A stretch of 64,000 nt of DNA from Chryseobacterium aquifrigidense (GTDB lineage: Bacteria > Bacteroidota > Bacteroidia > Flavobacteriales > Weeksellaceae), in the NCBI RefSeq assembly GCF_006716485.1, contig NZ_VFPD01000006.1:51286-115285 (forward strand), written 5' to 3'. The notes beneath the pieces are model-generated. The model was not told where the DNA came from. It made no database searches and saw nothing but the letters and a program-made list of their open reading frames with translations. Shown here piece after piece: positions 41,652-50,308 of the stretch (positions are counted from its first letter, which is position 1; every line of letters starts with the position of its first letter). The position numbers and the translations under genes are program-made.

Positions 41652-42898
41652 TATAAAGATGTAATGGCGGAATTAAATTTGTTGATGATGGTATCCCATG
41701 AATAGTTTTTTAAAACATAATCTCTTGCTTTGATGCCTTCAGAAACAAGATTATCCTGTGACTGCTGCATATAAAACGTTAATGCCTGAGAAAATTCTGT
41801 ACTGTTTGTAAAGCTTTTCCCGGTTTTACTCTTTTCAATATGCGAGTACAAGACCTCACAGTTTTTATTTACAATGATAGGGATTTTCAGTAACATAGCC
41901 TCCAATGTAATCAAAGACAGACTTTCATAGAATGAAGGCATTATCAGTGCGCTGGCATTCTTCAGTAAAGCATTTTTGAGGTCGTGGTCTACAAATCCGG
42001 TAAGAATAATATCATCTCCCTCAGTTATGCTTTCCTCAAGAGAATTTTTTCCTACCAGCACTAATTTTATGTCTTTATATTCAGGATGTTTTTCTTTGAA
42101 ATCTTTAAAATATTCAATCATCATGACACAGCCTTTGTCTTCAACAATCCTTCCTATATAAATAAAGTATTTGGTCTGATATAGATCCTGAGGAAGTTCG
42201 CCTGATGAAACATCATAATCATCAAAACCAATTCCTGCAATTTCTGACTTTAGCTTTTTTGCCTGAGGATAAATGCTCTCTACAAAATCCTTTTCAATCT
42301 GTGTATTGTACATGATGAATTTTGGAAGAGAAAATAACTGGGAATACCCATCAAGATAAAATTGAGGCTCATCGTGTGCTGTTGGGATGAGAATGCTTTT
42401 GTCAGCCACTTCTCTGATCCCGATATTGGTAGGATGATATAAGTAAGTGAAGAAAATAAAAGCCTTATAATCTTCTTTTTTGTCTTTAATAAAATGAATT
42501 AAATCGTTTGAAAATGGTCCCTGTACTTCCAACCATTCATTGAAATTAAAATCCTTTTTGCTGTATTTAAATCTCTTATAAAGCAAATAAGGGAAGTTTA
42601 CAAAGCTGAGCTTTCTGCTGTAATATTTATATAAGCTGCGAGCAATTTTACTGAGCTCGTTGAATTTTTTTAAGTCTTTTTTTACAGTTTTAAATCTTCG
42701 TACAGTTATACCATTGATGCTTTCAATTCCTTCCGGATAATAATTATCCCAACGTTCGAATTCTATAGCACAGGTTGTAATAATTTCAATATCATAAACT
42801 CCAGACAATTTTTCAGCTAATAATCTTGCGTGAAGTTCTGCACCTCCGTTAATTTCCAACCCATACCTTTGGACTACTATTGCAATTTTGTCTTTCAT
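41651..42898 (-). CDS. Family 4 glycosyltransferase
   Basis: 415 residues. Starts IAIVVQRYGLEINGGAELHARLLAEKL, with the glycine-rich loop that faces the acceptor/donor in GT4 enzymes. The C-terminal domain shows YIGRIVEDKGC and the E-x7-E motif in SFYESLSLITLEAM. It is the most typical GT4 of the cluster. A 72-base gap without recognisable signals separates it from the gene upstream; one-base overlap with the gene downstream. Confidence 0.88.
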   Translation of the reverse strand: MKDKIAIVVQRYGLEINGGAELHARLLAEKLSGVYDIEIITTCAIEFERWDNYYPEGIESINGITVRRFKTVKKDLKKFNELSKIARSLYKYYSRKLSFVNFPYLLYKRFKYSKKDFNFNEWLEVQGPFSNDLIHFIKDKKEDYKAFIFFTYLYHPTNIGIREVADKSILIPTAHDEPQFYLDGYSQLFSLPKFIMYNTQIEKDFVESIYPQAKKLKSEIAGIGFDDYDVSSGELPQDLYQTKYFIYIGRIVEDKGCVMMIEYFKDFKEKHPEYKDIKLVLVGKNSLEESITEGDDIILTGFVDHDLKNALLKNASALIMPSFYESLSLITLEAMLLKIPIIVNKNCEVLYSHIEKSKTGKSFTNSTEFSQALTFYMQQSQDNLVSEGIKARDYVLKNYSWDTIINKFNSAITSL

Positions 42899-42970
42899 CT
42901 GAAATATTGTGAGTTTATCATTAATCTGGTGATTCTATAGTCTAATCAACCAGAAAATTAACCAATAAAA

Positions 42971-44206
42971 CTATTTTCTGTTTTTTTTGAAGAAAGCATT
43001 TACTTTCTTTCTTATTTTATTATAAAGAGTTCGCTCAAGATAATTGACCCTGGAATTTAATCTTTCAATTTCGCTTAAATAGAAAACATTATTAACATCA
43101 TTGCCACCACTGCTTTCTTTTTTACCAAAACCATCAATGAAATTCAATCTGATTTTGAATAGCTCTCCGATAGATTGGATGGAAAAATTTTCTGCAATTT
43201 GTAATTCTGCCTTTTCTCTCATCAAGGTCAGGCTTTCAAAATTATTTTTGATATACTGGAGCTTTTCAACAGCATCTTTTAGACTTGGTCTGGCAAGCGT
43301 TAAACCCTCATCAATCAGTCCCTTTGTATTGGCCGTTTTGATGAAATCATACTGTATAAGAAAGCTGTTATTTACATTCATAAAATCCAGATTCCCGGAA
43401 TAACCTGTTCCCACAACAATTTTTCCGTATGCCATTGCTTCTGCCATCGTCAGGCCGAAACCTTCTGACCCATGGAGAGAAATCAGAACATCAGACTGCT
43501 GGATCAGGGAATGTAGTTTCTCTTTTGAAAAATGCTCATTAATGATTATTACATTTGGAATAGTATTGTAAGCTTCCAGTGCTTTCTGAGCATCTTTGCT
43601 TCTTTCGAGATTATGAGTTTTCACGATAAGAACACTGTTTTTATCTTCTTTGAAAACGGTTGTGAAAGCTTCAAGCGTAGCTTCCGGATTTTTTCTGATC
43701 GTGGTACTCAGAGAATCGAAAATCGTCAGATAGATCTTTGAATCCGGAGAAATATTATACTGGCTTAGTTCAAAATCCTTAGACTCTGCCATTTTTTGGA
43801 TCGGATGTGAAAATCTGATCACAGGAATTCCTGTATATTTTGTGAAGATATTCACACAGAAATCACTTGGAACCCAAAGCTCGTCAAAGACATTTAATAT
43901 CTCAACAACTTTATCAGAAACTTCAGGAAATTCCCAGGCCCAGTAAATGATATTATAATGATCCTTAAGATTCAGATCCTGATTCTTGGAGAAAAAATTG
44001 TTAATAAAATTGATATTAATATGGAAAACATTGATGGAAGATGGTACTTCTGAACCAGCATCAATTCTTTCAAAAGTTTCACTGGAATAATTTATCCGGT
44101 TTACTTTGATCCCGATTGCTTCTAATGCCAAAGCATTTAATCTGGTCGCTTCGGAAATTCCAAAATTCCCGTCAAAAAAACCATGGTAATTTACACTTAA
44201 TGACAT
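42971..44206 (-). CDS. Family 4 glycosyltransferase
   Basis: 411 residues. N-terminal domain with SVNYHGFFDGNFGISEATRL; C-terminal domain with the E-x7-E motif GSEGFGLTMAEAMAYGK followed by GTGYSGNLDF, a pattern often seen in mannosyl- or glucosyl-transferases of surface polysaccharides. A basic, predicted coiled-coil tail (residues about 375-411) follows. Exact sugar unknown. Begins 3 bases after the preceding gene. Confidence 0.85.
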   Translation of the reverse strand: MSLSVNYHGFFDGNFGISEATRLNALALEAIGIKVNRINYSSETFERIDAGSEVPSSINVFHININFINNFFSKNQDLNLKDHYNIIYWAWEFPEVSDKVVEILNVFDELWVPSDFCVNIFTKYTGIPVIRFSHPIQKMAESKDFELSQYNISPDSKIYLTIFDSLSTTIRKNPEATLEAFTTVFKEDKNSVLIVKTHNLERSKDAQKALEAYNTIPNVIIINEHFSKEKLHSLIQQSDVLISLHGSEGFGLTMAEAMAYGKIVVGTGYSGNLDFMNVNNSFLIQYDFIKTANTKGLIDEGLTLARPSLKDAVEKLQYIKNNFESLTLMREKAELQIAENFSIQSIGELFKIRLNFIDGFGKKESSGGNDVNNVFYLSEIERLNSRVNYLERTLYNKIRKKVNAFFKKNRK

Positions 44207-44209
44207 GGA

Positions 44210-45397
44210 TTATAATGTTTTAAGTTTTTCTTTTACTTCTTCAGGTGAGAATGCACTCAGACTGTCTACAGAATTTCTGCTTAATGTATTCCAAAGATCT
44301 TCATCATTGTTCAGCTGAATAATAGCCTCTGCAAAACGGGCTTCGTCATTGGCAATCAATACATTCTGTTTATCGGTAAGTTTCATTCCTTCTGCTCCGA
44401 TATCTGTGGTAACCACGGGCAAAAAGTATTCAAAAGCTTGTCCGATTTTTCCTTTCACTCCAGCTCCGAATCTTAAGGGAGCTACCATAATTTTAGAATT
44501 CATGAAATGCTCTTCGATGCTTTCCACAAACCCTAAAAATGTAAACTTAGGAAATAGTTTATGATCCAGTTTTTCTGCGACATTACCGATGATGCTTACT
44601 TCCAGCTCAGGGTTGGTTTTCCAGACGATGGGCATTATTTTTTCATATAAAAACTTTACCGCATCAATATTCGGTTCATGGATAGATCCGATGAAGGTAA
44701 TTCCTTTACTTTCGCTGAAATTTTTTCTTTCAGAAATATCAATTTTCGGATAATGAATATTAGATACCGTAATGATCTTGTTTTGATCCGCATACTGGCT
44801 CATAATTTCTTTTTCCTTATCAGATATGGCAATTATATAATCGAGTTGCGGTGCAACAACCGTTTCCAGACGGAAAAAATGTTTATAATTTTTCTTTAAT
44901 GAAATACGGTTCGGTTCCAGTTCTATTGCTCTTTTAAACCTTAAAAAATGAATATCCACCATATCATAAATGAATTTGGCAGAAGGTAAAACGGTTTTCA
45001 TCTTTTTATAAAAAAGATTCAGAGCCAGCGGACCGTTGAACCAAATGTAATCTATCTTTTTAAAAGAAGACAGAAAATCATAGATATTCCTGTACTTATT
45101 GTTTTCTATGTAAACGATAACATTGTGCTGCTGATAGAACTTCACATAAGAATCATCTTCAAATTTATGGGGAGCAAATAAAATACAGTTATATCCTAAT
45201 TCTTTGTAAATAAATATAAGTTCTTTCAATCTGTTAGCCCCGGATTCTTTATCGTGGGCAGGGAAATCTCTTGATGCAAACAGGATTGTTTTTTGGGAAG
45301 CGTCATACAGATTAATGTTGACTACATCCTTAGTCTGGAGATATTTAAGTTTTTCTTTTCTTTCGAAGTGCTTTTTTATTTTTTTTAAGATTCCCAT
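44210..45397 (-). CDS. Family 4-like glycosyltransferase
   Basis: 395 residues. A basic N-terminal helix (MGILKKIKKHFERKEKLK) precedes the GT-B fold, which has ILFASRDFPAHDKESGANRLKEL in the first domain and GITFIGSIHEPN and RFGAGVKGKIGQAFEYFLPVV in the second. The latter is the sugar-nucleotide site of GT4-like enzymes. The basic N-terminus may bind the inner membrane. Three to four bases separate it from both neighbours. Confidence 0.8.
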   Translation of the reverse strand: MGILKKIKKHFERKEKLKYLQTKDVVNINLYDASQKTILFASRDFPAHDKESGANRLKELIFIYKELGYNCILFAPHKFEDDSYVKFYQQHNVIVYIENNKYRNIYDFLSSFKKIDYIWFNGPLALNLFYKKMKTVLPSAKFIYDMVDIHFLRFKRAIELEPNRISLKKNYKHFFRLETVVAPQLDYIIAISDKEKEIMSQYADQNKIITVSNIHYPKIDISERKNFSESKGITFIGSIHEPNIDAVKFLYEKIMPIVWKTNPELEVSIIGNVAEKLDHKLFPKFTFLGFVESIEEHFMNSKIMVAPLRFGAGVKGKIGQAFEYFLPVVTTDIGAEGMKLTDKQNVLIANDEARFAEAIIQLNNDEDLWNTLSRNSVDSLSAFSPEEVKEKLKTL

Positions 45398-45400
45398 TTT

Positions 45401-46387
45401 TCAGTTTTTAGTATCCAGTTCAAAAACTTTATTCACCCAACTATCCAAAGTGTATCTGTAGTAGATTTCTTCCGGAATTTTCTCGTAAGGTGTTTCAAAA
45501 AAAGATTTGTCAAGATTACTAATATTTTTGTTTAAAATCAAAATATTATTGGGATTGTAAAAATCATAGGTTTTAATGGCTTCATTATCGGTAATGATTT
45601 TCTTGTCCAGAGCCATGGCTTCAAAAACTCTGAAGCTAAGACCATATTGTCCTTCACGCATCAGGTCCAGTAAAACTTTAGAGTTCTTATAATACTTAGG
45701 AAGATCGTTGTGCGGGATCTTTTTGATACTGAACACCAGGAAAAGATTTTTAGGAACTGTCATGAAAATATTCGTGAGCTGATGCTTCCATGATTTTTTT
45801 CCAATGATCATAATCTGGAATTTTAATCCCTGTTCAATCAGTTTTTTAGCCAATAACTTTATCAGGGAAACCCTTCTGTTATCATAAGATGTGATATAGA
45901 AAAGATCCATTTCCGGCTGCTGAATTTCCTGTGAACAGTGGGGTAGATAAATGTAGTTTGTTAACTTTTCAAACCCATGCTTTTTGACGTCAATAGAGTC
46001 GAATGAGAATACTTTATCAAAAAGATGTAATTTATCTTCTACCGGAACCCTTTCAAGATTATCGTAAAGATAGGTTACCAGACGGTCTGTAGATTTTCGG
46101 ATTTTTTGAAGAGTAGAAAGATCGAATGTATCCGGATTCATTACAAGTATCTGATCCTGATGACCTAACTTTTCCAGCGAATCCAGAACATATTTTTGTC
46201 TTTTTTCAGTCTTAAGATTTTTGTTTAAAAAAGTTTTGCTTAAAGCATTGACCGCTCTTTCGTTGAAGTTGGAATGAGTAACGGTACTGATCTTTATATG
46301 ATGTGCATCAATACCCCTTTTGCATAATGTTTCAACAATATACTTATCATAATCCCAAAAATCATAACTAATGATACAAATCTTCAT
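45401..46387 (-). CDS. Glycosyltransferase, CgeB-like
   Basis: 328 residues. Rather short GT-B protein with KICIISYDFWDYDKY at the start, YLYDNLERVPVEDKLHLFDKVFSFD in the middle, and a late motif YGLSFRVFEAMALDKKIIT with the acidic residue of the sugar-nucleotide site. The middle motif resembles the CgeB/DUF3880 type of transferase. Substrate not known. Ends 3 bases before the next gene and begins 4 bases after the one before it. Confidence 0.72.
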   Translation of the reverse strand: MKICIISYDFWDYDKYIVETLCKRGIDAHHIKISTVTHSNFNERAVNALSKTFLNKNLKTEKRQKYVLDSLEKLGHQDQILVMNPDTFDLSTLQKIRKSTDRLVTYLYDNLERVPVEDKLHLFDKVFSFDSIDVKKHGFEKLTNYIYLPHCSQEIQQPEMDLFYITSYDNRRVSLIKLLAKKLIEQGLKFQIMIIGKKSWKHQLTNIFMTVPKNLFLVFSIKKIPHNDLPKYYKNSKVLLDLMREGQYGLSFRVFEAMALDKKIITDNEAIKTYDFYNPNNILILNKNISNLDKSFFETPYEKIPEEIYYRYTLDSWVNKVFELDTKN

Positions 46388-46391
46388 TCAA

Positions 46392-47141
46392 CTAATTTTG
46401 CTCTTTTTTTAATGATTCATAGGTTTCATAAACGCTTAAAGATTGCAGATAAGATAACTGATATCCTTCTTTTCCGTCTAAAATTCCTAGTCTCATTATA
46501 TAGGCTTTAAAGAATTTAAAAGCAGTTTTAAGATATTGAACCCAAATACTATACTTTTTCCCTTTAGCAGCCAGTTCTTTACCCTTTAAAACTCCGTAAT
46601 GAATCATTTTTTTTTTGTAAGATTCATAATCTGAAACGGAGTAATGGAGTAATTTATTTTTTAAAACTCCAATGGTTCCGTTAACCTCCAGAGTTTCATG
46701 TACCTTTTTTCCTGCCATATATCTGGCTTTCGATTTTCTGAATAATCTGAAATTTTTATCAGATTGTGTTCCTGAAAAGTGAATCGGTTTCTGGGCAAAA
46801 AAGAATTTCCTGTAAAAATAGTAGGCATCTTTTTGCCCGGGTTTATTAAGCTCATCGATAATTTCCTGCTTCAGGGCCGGGGTAATTCTTTCATCACCAT
46901 CCAAAAATAAAACCCAGTCGTTGGTTGCAGTATCCAGAGCCAAATTTCTTTGCTTTGTAAAGTCTTCAAATTTATTCTGAATCACTTTTACATTGGGGAA
47001 TTTCCTCGCAATTTCTACAGTTTTATCCGTACTAAAAGAGTCTACAACTATGATCTCATCACAAAAATCAAAAGACTCAAGGACATCCTGTATATTTTTT
47101 TCTTCATTATATGTTATGATCAAACCACTTATATTCATCAC
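46392..47141 (-). CDS. Family 2 glycosyltransferase, WaaE/KdtX-like
   Basis: 249 residues (Met1 or Met2 could start). GT2 motifs: GLIITYNEEKNI, DEIIVVDSFSTDKT and the DxD-like LDGDERI. The C-terminal region with YLSYLQS... and basic residues fits the lipopolysaccharide core heptosyl/glucosyl branch (WaaE-like). It is a paralogue of the gene at 47958, with the same SFSTDKT motif. Probably acts at the inner face of the cytoplasmic membrane on a lipid-linked or core acceptor. Confidence 0.85.
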   Translation of the reverse strand: MMNISGLIITYNEEKNIQDVLESFDFCDEIIVVDSFSTDKTVEIARKFPNVKVIQNKFEDFTKQRNLALDTATNDWVLFLDGDERITPALKQEIIDELNKPGQKDAYYFYRKFFFAQKPIHFSGTQSDKNFRLFRKSKARYMAGKKVHETLEVNGTIGVLKNKLLHYSVSDYESYKKKMIHYGVLKGKELAAKGKKYSIWVQYLKTAFKFFKAYIMRLGILDGKEGYQLSYLQSLSVYETYESLKKEQN

Positions 47142-47191
47142 AACGATTTGTTTGATAGGGAAGTACGTTACATACTCCTTACTATTGTTTT

Positions 47192-47956
47192 TTAAAATAG
47201 TTTTAATCTGCCAAAGATAAGTTTTAATTTGAATTTTATAAGCGAATCTTTGCCTTTTATATCAATTCTACACAGTTCGTATGGGCGCTGGGTAGGGTAA
47301 TAATTTACTTTATTCCCAATTCTTACTGCAAAATCAATTCCTATTTTTTTTAAAATAGAAAAAAATGTTAATTTATCATGTTTTTTTTGTGGATATTTCC
47401 CGTATGGGTATGCCAGAACCTTTGAATACCTGATATTTTGAGCATCAAGAATCTGCATATTTTTTTTTAGATCTTTTTCTATAAAGTCAAAAGAAGAATT
47501 TTTTAGATTTTCATGGGCGTGACTGTGAAGAGCAATCTCAAAATATTTTTTATCCAGATTCCTGATTTCCTCAAAGGTCATCATCGGATAATTATTATAT
47601 CCCTTTTCAATAAATCCGGTTGGAATAAAAATAGTTGCTTTCAGATTATATTTTTCCAGTAAAGAGGGAAGATACTCAAGGTTGTTTTTGTATCCGTCAT
47701 CAAAGGTTATGATGATGCTTTTTTTTGATAATACAGTAAGATCTGAAAAAAAAAGGGAAGCGTATTTTTTACGGCTCAGGTAAGAAAACTGTTTTTCAAG
47801 ATTTTCTACACTCACCGTCAGGTCTTCATGGCTTTCTTTTTCAACCTGGTGATACATAAGAATAACCAGTCTGTTGAGAGGAAAAGCAAATAAATAAAGA
47901 CGGAAATACACAACGATAAATACCGCCAATACAAATGGAATAAGATACAGAATCAT
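47192..47956 (-). CDS. Polysaccharide deacetylase family protein, membrane-anchored
   Basis: 254 residues. One N-terminal hydrophobic segment (about 2-28) anchors it; the NodB homology domain follows, with ILMYHQVE, ITFDDGYKNN (catalytic and metal-binding Asp residues) and the metal-binding HSHAHEN. Enzymes of this family remove acetyl groups from N-acetylated sugars, using a divalent metal. It presumably modifies the glycan made by the surrounding transferases. It stands 50 bases before the WaaE-like gene and 1 base after the second one. Confidence 0.85.
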   Translation of the reverse strand: MILYLIPFVLAVFIVVYFRLYLFAFPLNRLVILMYHQVEKESHEDLTVSVENLEKQFSYLSRKKYASLFFSDLTVLSKKSIIITFDDGYKNNLEYLPSLLEKYNLKATIFIPTGFIEKGYNNYPMMTFEEIRNLDKKYFEIALHSHAHENLKNSSFDFIEKDLKKNMQILDAQNIRYSKVLAYPYGKYPQKKHDKLTFFSILKKIGIDFAVRIGNKVNYYPTQRPYELCRIDIKGKDSLIKFKLKLIFGRLKLF

Positions 47957-47957
47957 A

Positions 47958-48740
47958 CTATTTTACTGTATTTTGTTCAATTTCTAACCGTCTTATTTTT
48001 TCACGCAGCTTGATGTATTTCAAAAAGGTGTAATAAGACATTGTTTTAGCAACATAAAATCCTGGAAATCCATCCAGAAAACCAGCTTTGAAGATAAAAA
48101 CCTTAATAAACTCAAAAATAGGGCTTACAATGATTTTAAATCTATTGATTTTTTTCCCCTTCTCAAACATCTTTTCCGCCATCATATCAGAGTATCTGTT
48201 GATTTTTGAGACATGATGATGAATGCTTTTGTAGGTATAATGATCCAGTTTCCCTTCCATAAGACCTATCTTCTGATCAGTAATCAAAAATTCATGAACT
48301 TTATCATCCGAATACCTTGCATATTTTTTTCTGAACAGCCTTTCACGGCATACATTTCCCCAGCCTCCATATCTGATCAGGTGAATTCCCAGATGATTGT
48401 TGAATTTTGCTTTATACACATTGAATTCTGTACTTTCTGAAGAAACAATGTTTTGTATAGATCTCTTCATATTATGATCTGGAACTTCGTCGGCATCCAG
48501 AAACAAAATCCATTCATGGGAGCATAAATGAAGGGCATGGTTTTTTTGTTCACCATACCCGTTAAATTTTTTCTCAAAGAATTTTACCTGTGGATATTTT
48601 TGAGTGCAAATCTCTTTGGTCTTATCTGTAGAAAAGCTATCAACAATAATGATTTCATCAGCAATATCTGATATTGAATCTAAAAGTCTTACGATGTTCT
48701 CTTCTTCATTATAAGTAATGATTGCAAGGGAAAGAGCCAT
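47958..48740 (-). CDS. Family 2 glycosyltransferase, WaaE/KdtX-like
   Basis: 260 residues. GT2 motifs: LAIITYNEEENI, DEIIIVDSFSTDKT and LDADEVP (DxD-type metal site). It resembles the gene at 46392 throughout, including its late segment with FLDGFPGFYVAKTM versus LDGKEGYQLSYLQ. It begins directly after the rocD stop codon (no base between), so it is read from the rocD transcript or its own promoter inside rocD. Confidence 0.85.
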   Translation of the reverse strand: MALSLAIITYNEEENIVRLLDSISDIADEIIIVDSFSTDKTKEICTQKYPQVKFFEKKFNGYGEQKNHALHLCSHEWILFLDADEVPDHNMKRSIQNIVSSESTEFNVYKAKFNNHLGIHLIRYGGWGNVCRERLFRKKYARYSDDKVHEFLITDQKIGLMEGKLDHYTYKSIHHHVSKINRYSDMMAEKMFEKGKKINRFKIIVSPIFEFIKVFIFKAGFLDGFPGFYVAKTMSYYTFLKYIKLREKIRRLEIEQNTVK

Positions 48741-49988
48741 TTATTTATACTCGAGAATAGTCTTTTCAATAATCTTCACACAATCCAGCAATTGCTCTTC
48801 AGTAATTACCAATGGCGGTGCCAGTCTGATGATATTACCATGGGTAGGTTTTGCCAGCAAACCGTTTTCTTTTAATTTTAAACAAAGATTCCATGCCGTA
48901 GAACTATCAGGGGTATCATTAATCAGGATAGCATTGAGAAGGCCTTTTCCTCTTACTTTGGTAATAAGATCTGTCTTTTCTATCAGCTTCTCAATTTCAG
49001 CTCTGAAAAGTTTTCCTAATTCTTCTGCTCTTTCGGAAAGTTTTTCATCAGCTACCACGTCCAATGCTGCTACTGCTACTGCACATGCAATAGGGTTTCC
49101 CCCGAATGTGGAACCATGTTGTCCTGGTTTGATAACATTCATGATGCTATCATTCGCTAAAACAGCAGATACAGGATACATTCCTCCGGAAAGTGCCTTT
49201 CCTAAGATTAGGATATCGGGTTGTACATTTTCATGGTGGCAGGCAATCAGCCTTCCTGTTCTTGCGATACCAGTCTGAACTTCATCAGCAATGAAAAGAA
49301 CATTGTGTTTTTTACATAATTCAGAAGCATTTTTAAGGAAGTTTTCATCCGGAACATATACCCCGGCCTCTCCCTGAATAGGTTCTACTAAGAATGCTGC
49401 AATACTTTCTGCTTCTCTGCTTAGAACTTCTTCCAATGCTGCGATATCATTATAAGGAATTTTGATAAATCCTGGGGTAAAAGGTCCGTAGTTTTGGTTG
49501 GCATCCGGATCATTGGAAAAAGAAACAATAGTGGTTGTTCTTCCGTGGAAATTGTTTTCGCAAACAATAATTTTTGCTGCGTTTTCTGCAATTCCTTTTA
49601 CTTCATAACTCCATTTTCTGGCTAATTTTACGGCTGTTTCCACAGCTTCCGCTCCGGAGTTCATGGGTAAAACCTTGTCAAACCCGAAAAGAGTTGTTAT
49701 TTTTTGTTCGTATTCTCCTAATTTAGAGTTATAGAATGCTCTTGAAGTTAAAGCCAGCTTTTGTGCCTGCTCTACCAAAGCTCCTACAATTTTTGGGTGG
49801 GAGTGCCCCTGGTTCACAGCAGAATATGCTGAAAGAAAATCATAGTACTTTTTGCCTTCCACATCCCAAACGAATACACCTTCTCCGCGGTCCAGAACTA
49901 CTGGAAGTGGGTGATAGTTATGCGCTCCGTGTTTGTCTTCAAGGTCAATAAAATACTGTGAGTTTTTTGTTTGTTCTGCTGTTGACAT
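48741..49988 (-). CDS. rocD: Ornithine-oxo-acid transaminase
   Basis: 415 residues from ATG 49988 (MSTAEQTKNSQYFIDLEDKHGAHNYHP is the usual beginning); a farther start at 50015 lies close to the promoter. Class III aminotransferase motifs: the PLP region MNSGAEAVETAVKLARKW, the Asp in DEVQTGIARTG and the PLP-binding lysine in LGKALSGGMYP. It converts ornithine and 2-oxoglutarate to glutamate semialdehyde and glutamate, linking arginine and proline metabolism. It lies flush against the glycan cluster, which is likely chance or transcriptional convenience. A TAAATTTG box lies 15 bases upstream. Confidence 0.93.
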   Translation of the reverse strand: MSTAEQTKNSQYFIDLEDKHGAHNYHPLPVVLDRGEGVFVWDVEGKKYYDFLSAYSAVNQGHSHPKIVGALVEQAQKLALTSRAFYNSKLGEYEQKITTLFGFDKVLPMNSGAEAVETAVKLARKWSYEVKGIAENAAKIIVCENNFHGRTTTIVSFSNDPDANQNYGPFTPGFIKIPYNDIAALEEVLSREAESIAAFLVEPIQGEAGVYVPDENFLKNASELCKKHNVLFIADEVQTGIARTGRLIACHHENVQPDILILGKALSGGMYPVSAVLANDSIMNVIKPGQHGSTFGGNPIACAVAVAALDVVADEKLSERAEELGKLFRAEIEKLIEKTDLITKVRGKGLLNAILINDTPDSSTAWNLCLKLKENGLLAKPTHGNIIRLAPPLVITEEQLLDCVKIIEKTILEYK

Positions 49989-50002
49989 ATTGTTGTTTTT
50001 TA

Positions 50003-50038
50003 CAAATTTACGCAATATTAATGATATGCATAAACAAA
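50003..50038 (-). promoter_or_regulatory. Candidate promoter of rocD and perhaps the glycan cluster
   Basis: On the minus strand TTTG (50038-50035), 24 nt, TAAATTTG (50010-50003). The -7 box is good, but the spacer is at the upper limit. Confidence 0.35.
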
Positions 50039-50260
50039 TACCTAGTGTCGTTTTAGTGTAAAAATAAAGTAGATTTTAAGGTGGAATAATATTGAATTAG
50101 AGAATATTTTCTTTGTTGATTGGTTGTTATAGGTATTATATCTTTATACTGAAAAAAAATATTTTCTTATTGTTTATTAATTTTTATTAATGACTGGCAA
50201 AGCGTTATTTCAAAGGCCTTCTGATACCTTTAGTGGAAAGGTTATGATGGATATAAATAA

Positions 50261-50286
50261 AAACTGCCTCAAAAAAGAGGCAGTTT
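50261..50286 (-). terminator. Terminator of accBC
   Basis: AAACTGCCTC (50261-50270) and GAGGCAGTTT (50277-50286) pair over 10 bp with a 6-nt loop and are followed on the minus strand by TTATTTATATCC. It lies 22 bases past the accC stop. Confidence 0.85.
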
Positions 50287-50308
50287 CACTTTGTATTTTA
50301 AAATAATC

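Noticed and set aside
48718..49278. 186-codon open frame antisense to rocD
   Set aside because: Shadow of a conserved gene; low-complexity Ser/Phe-rich translation.
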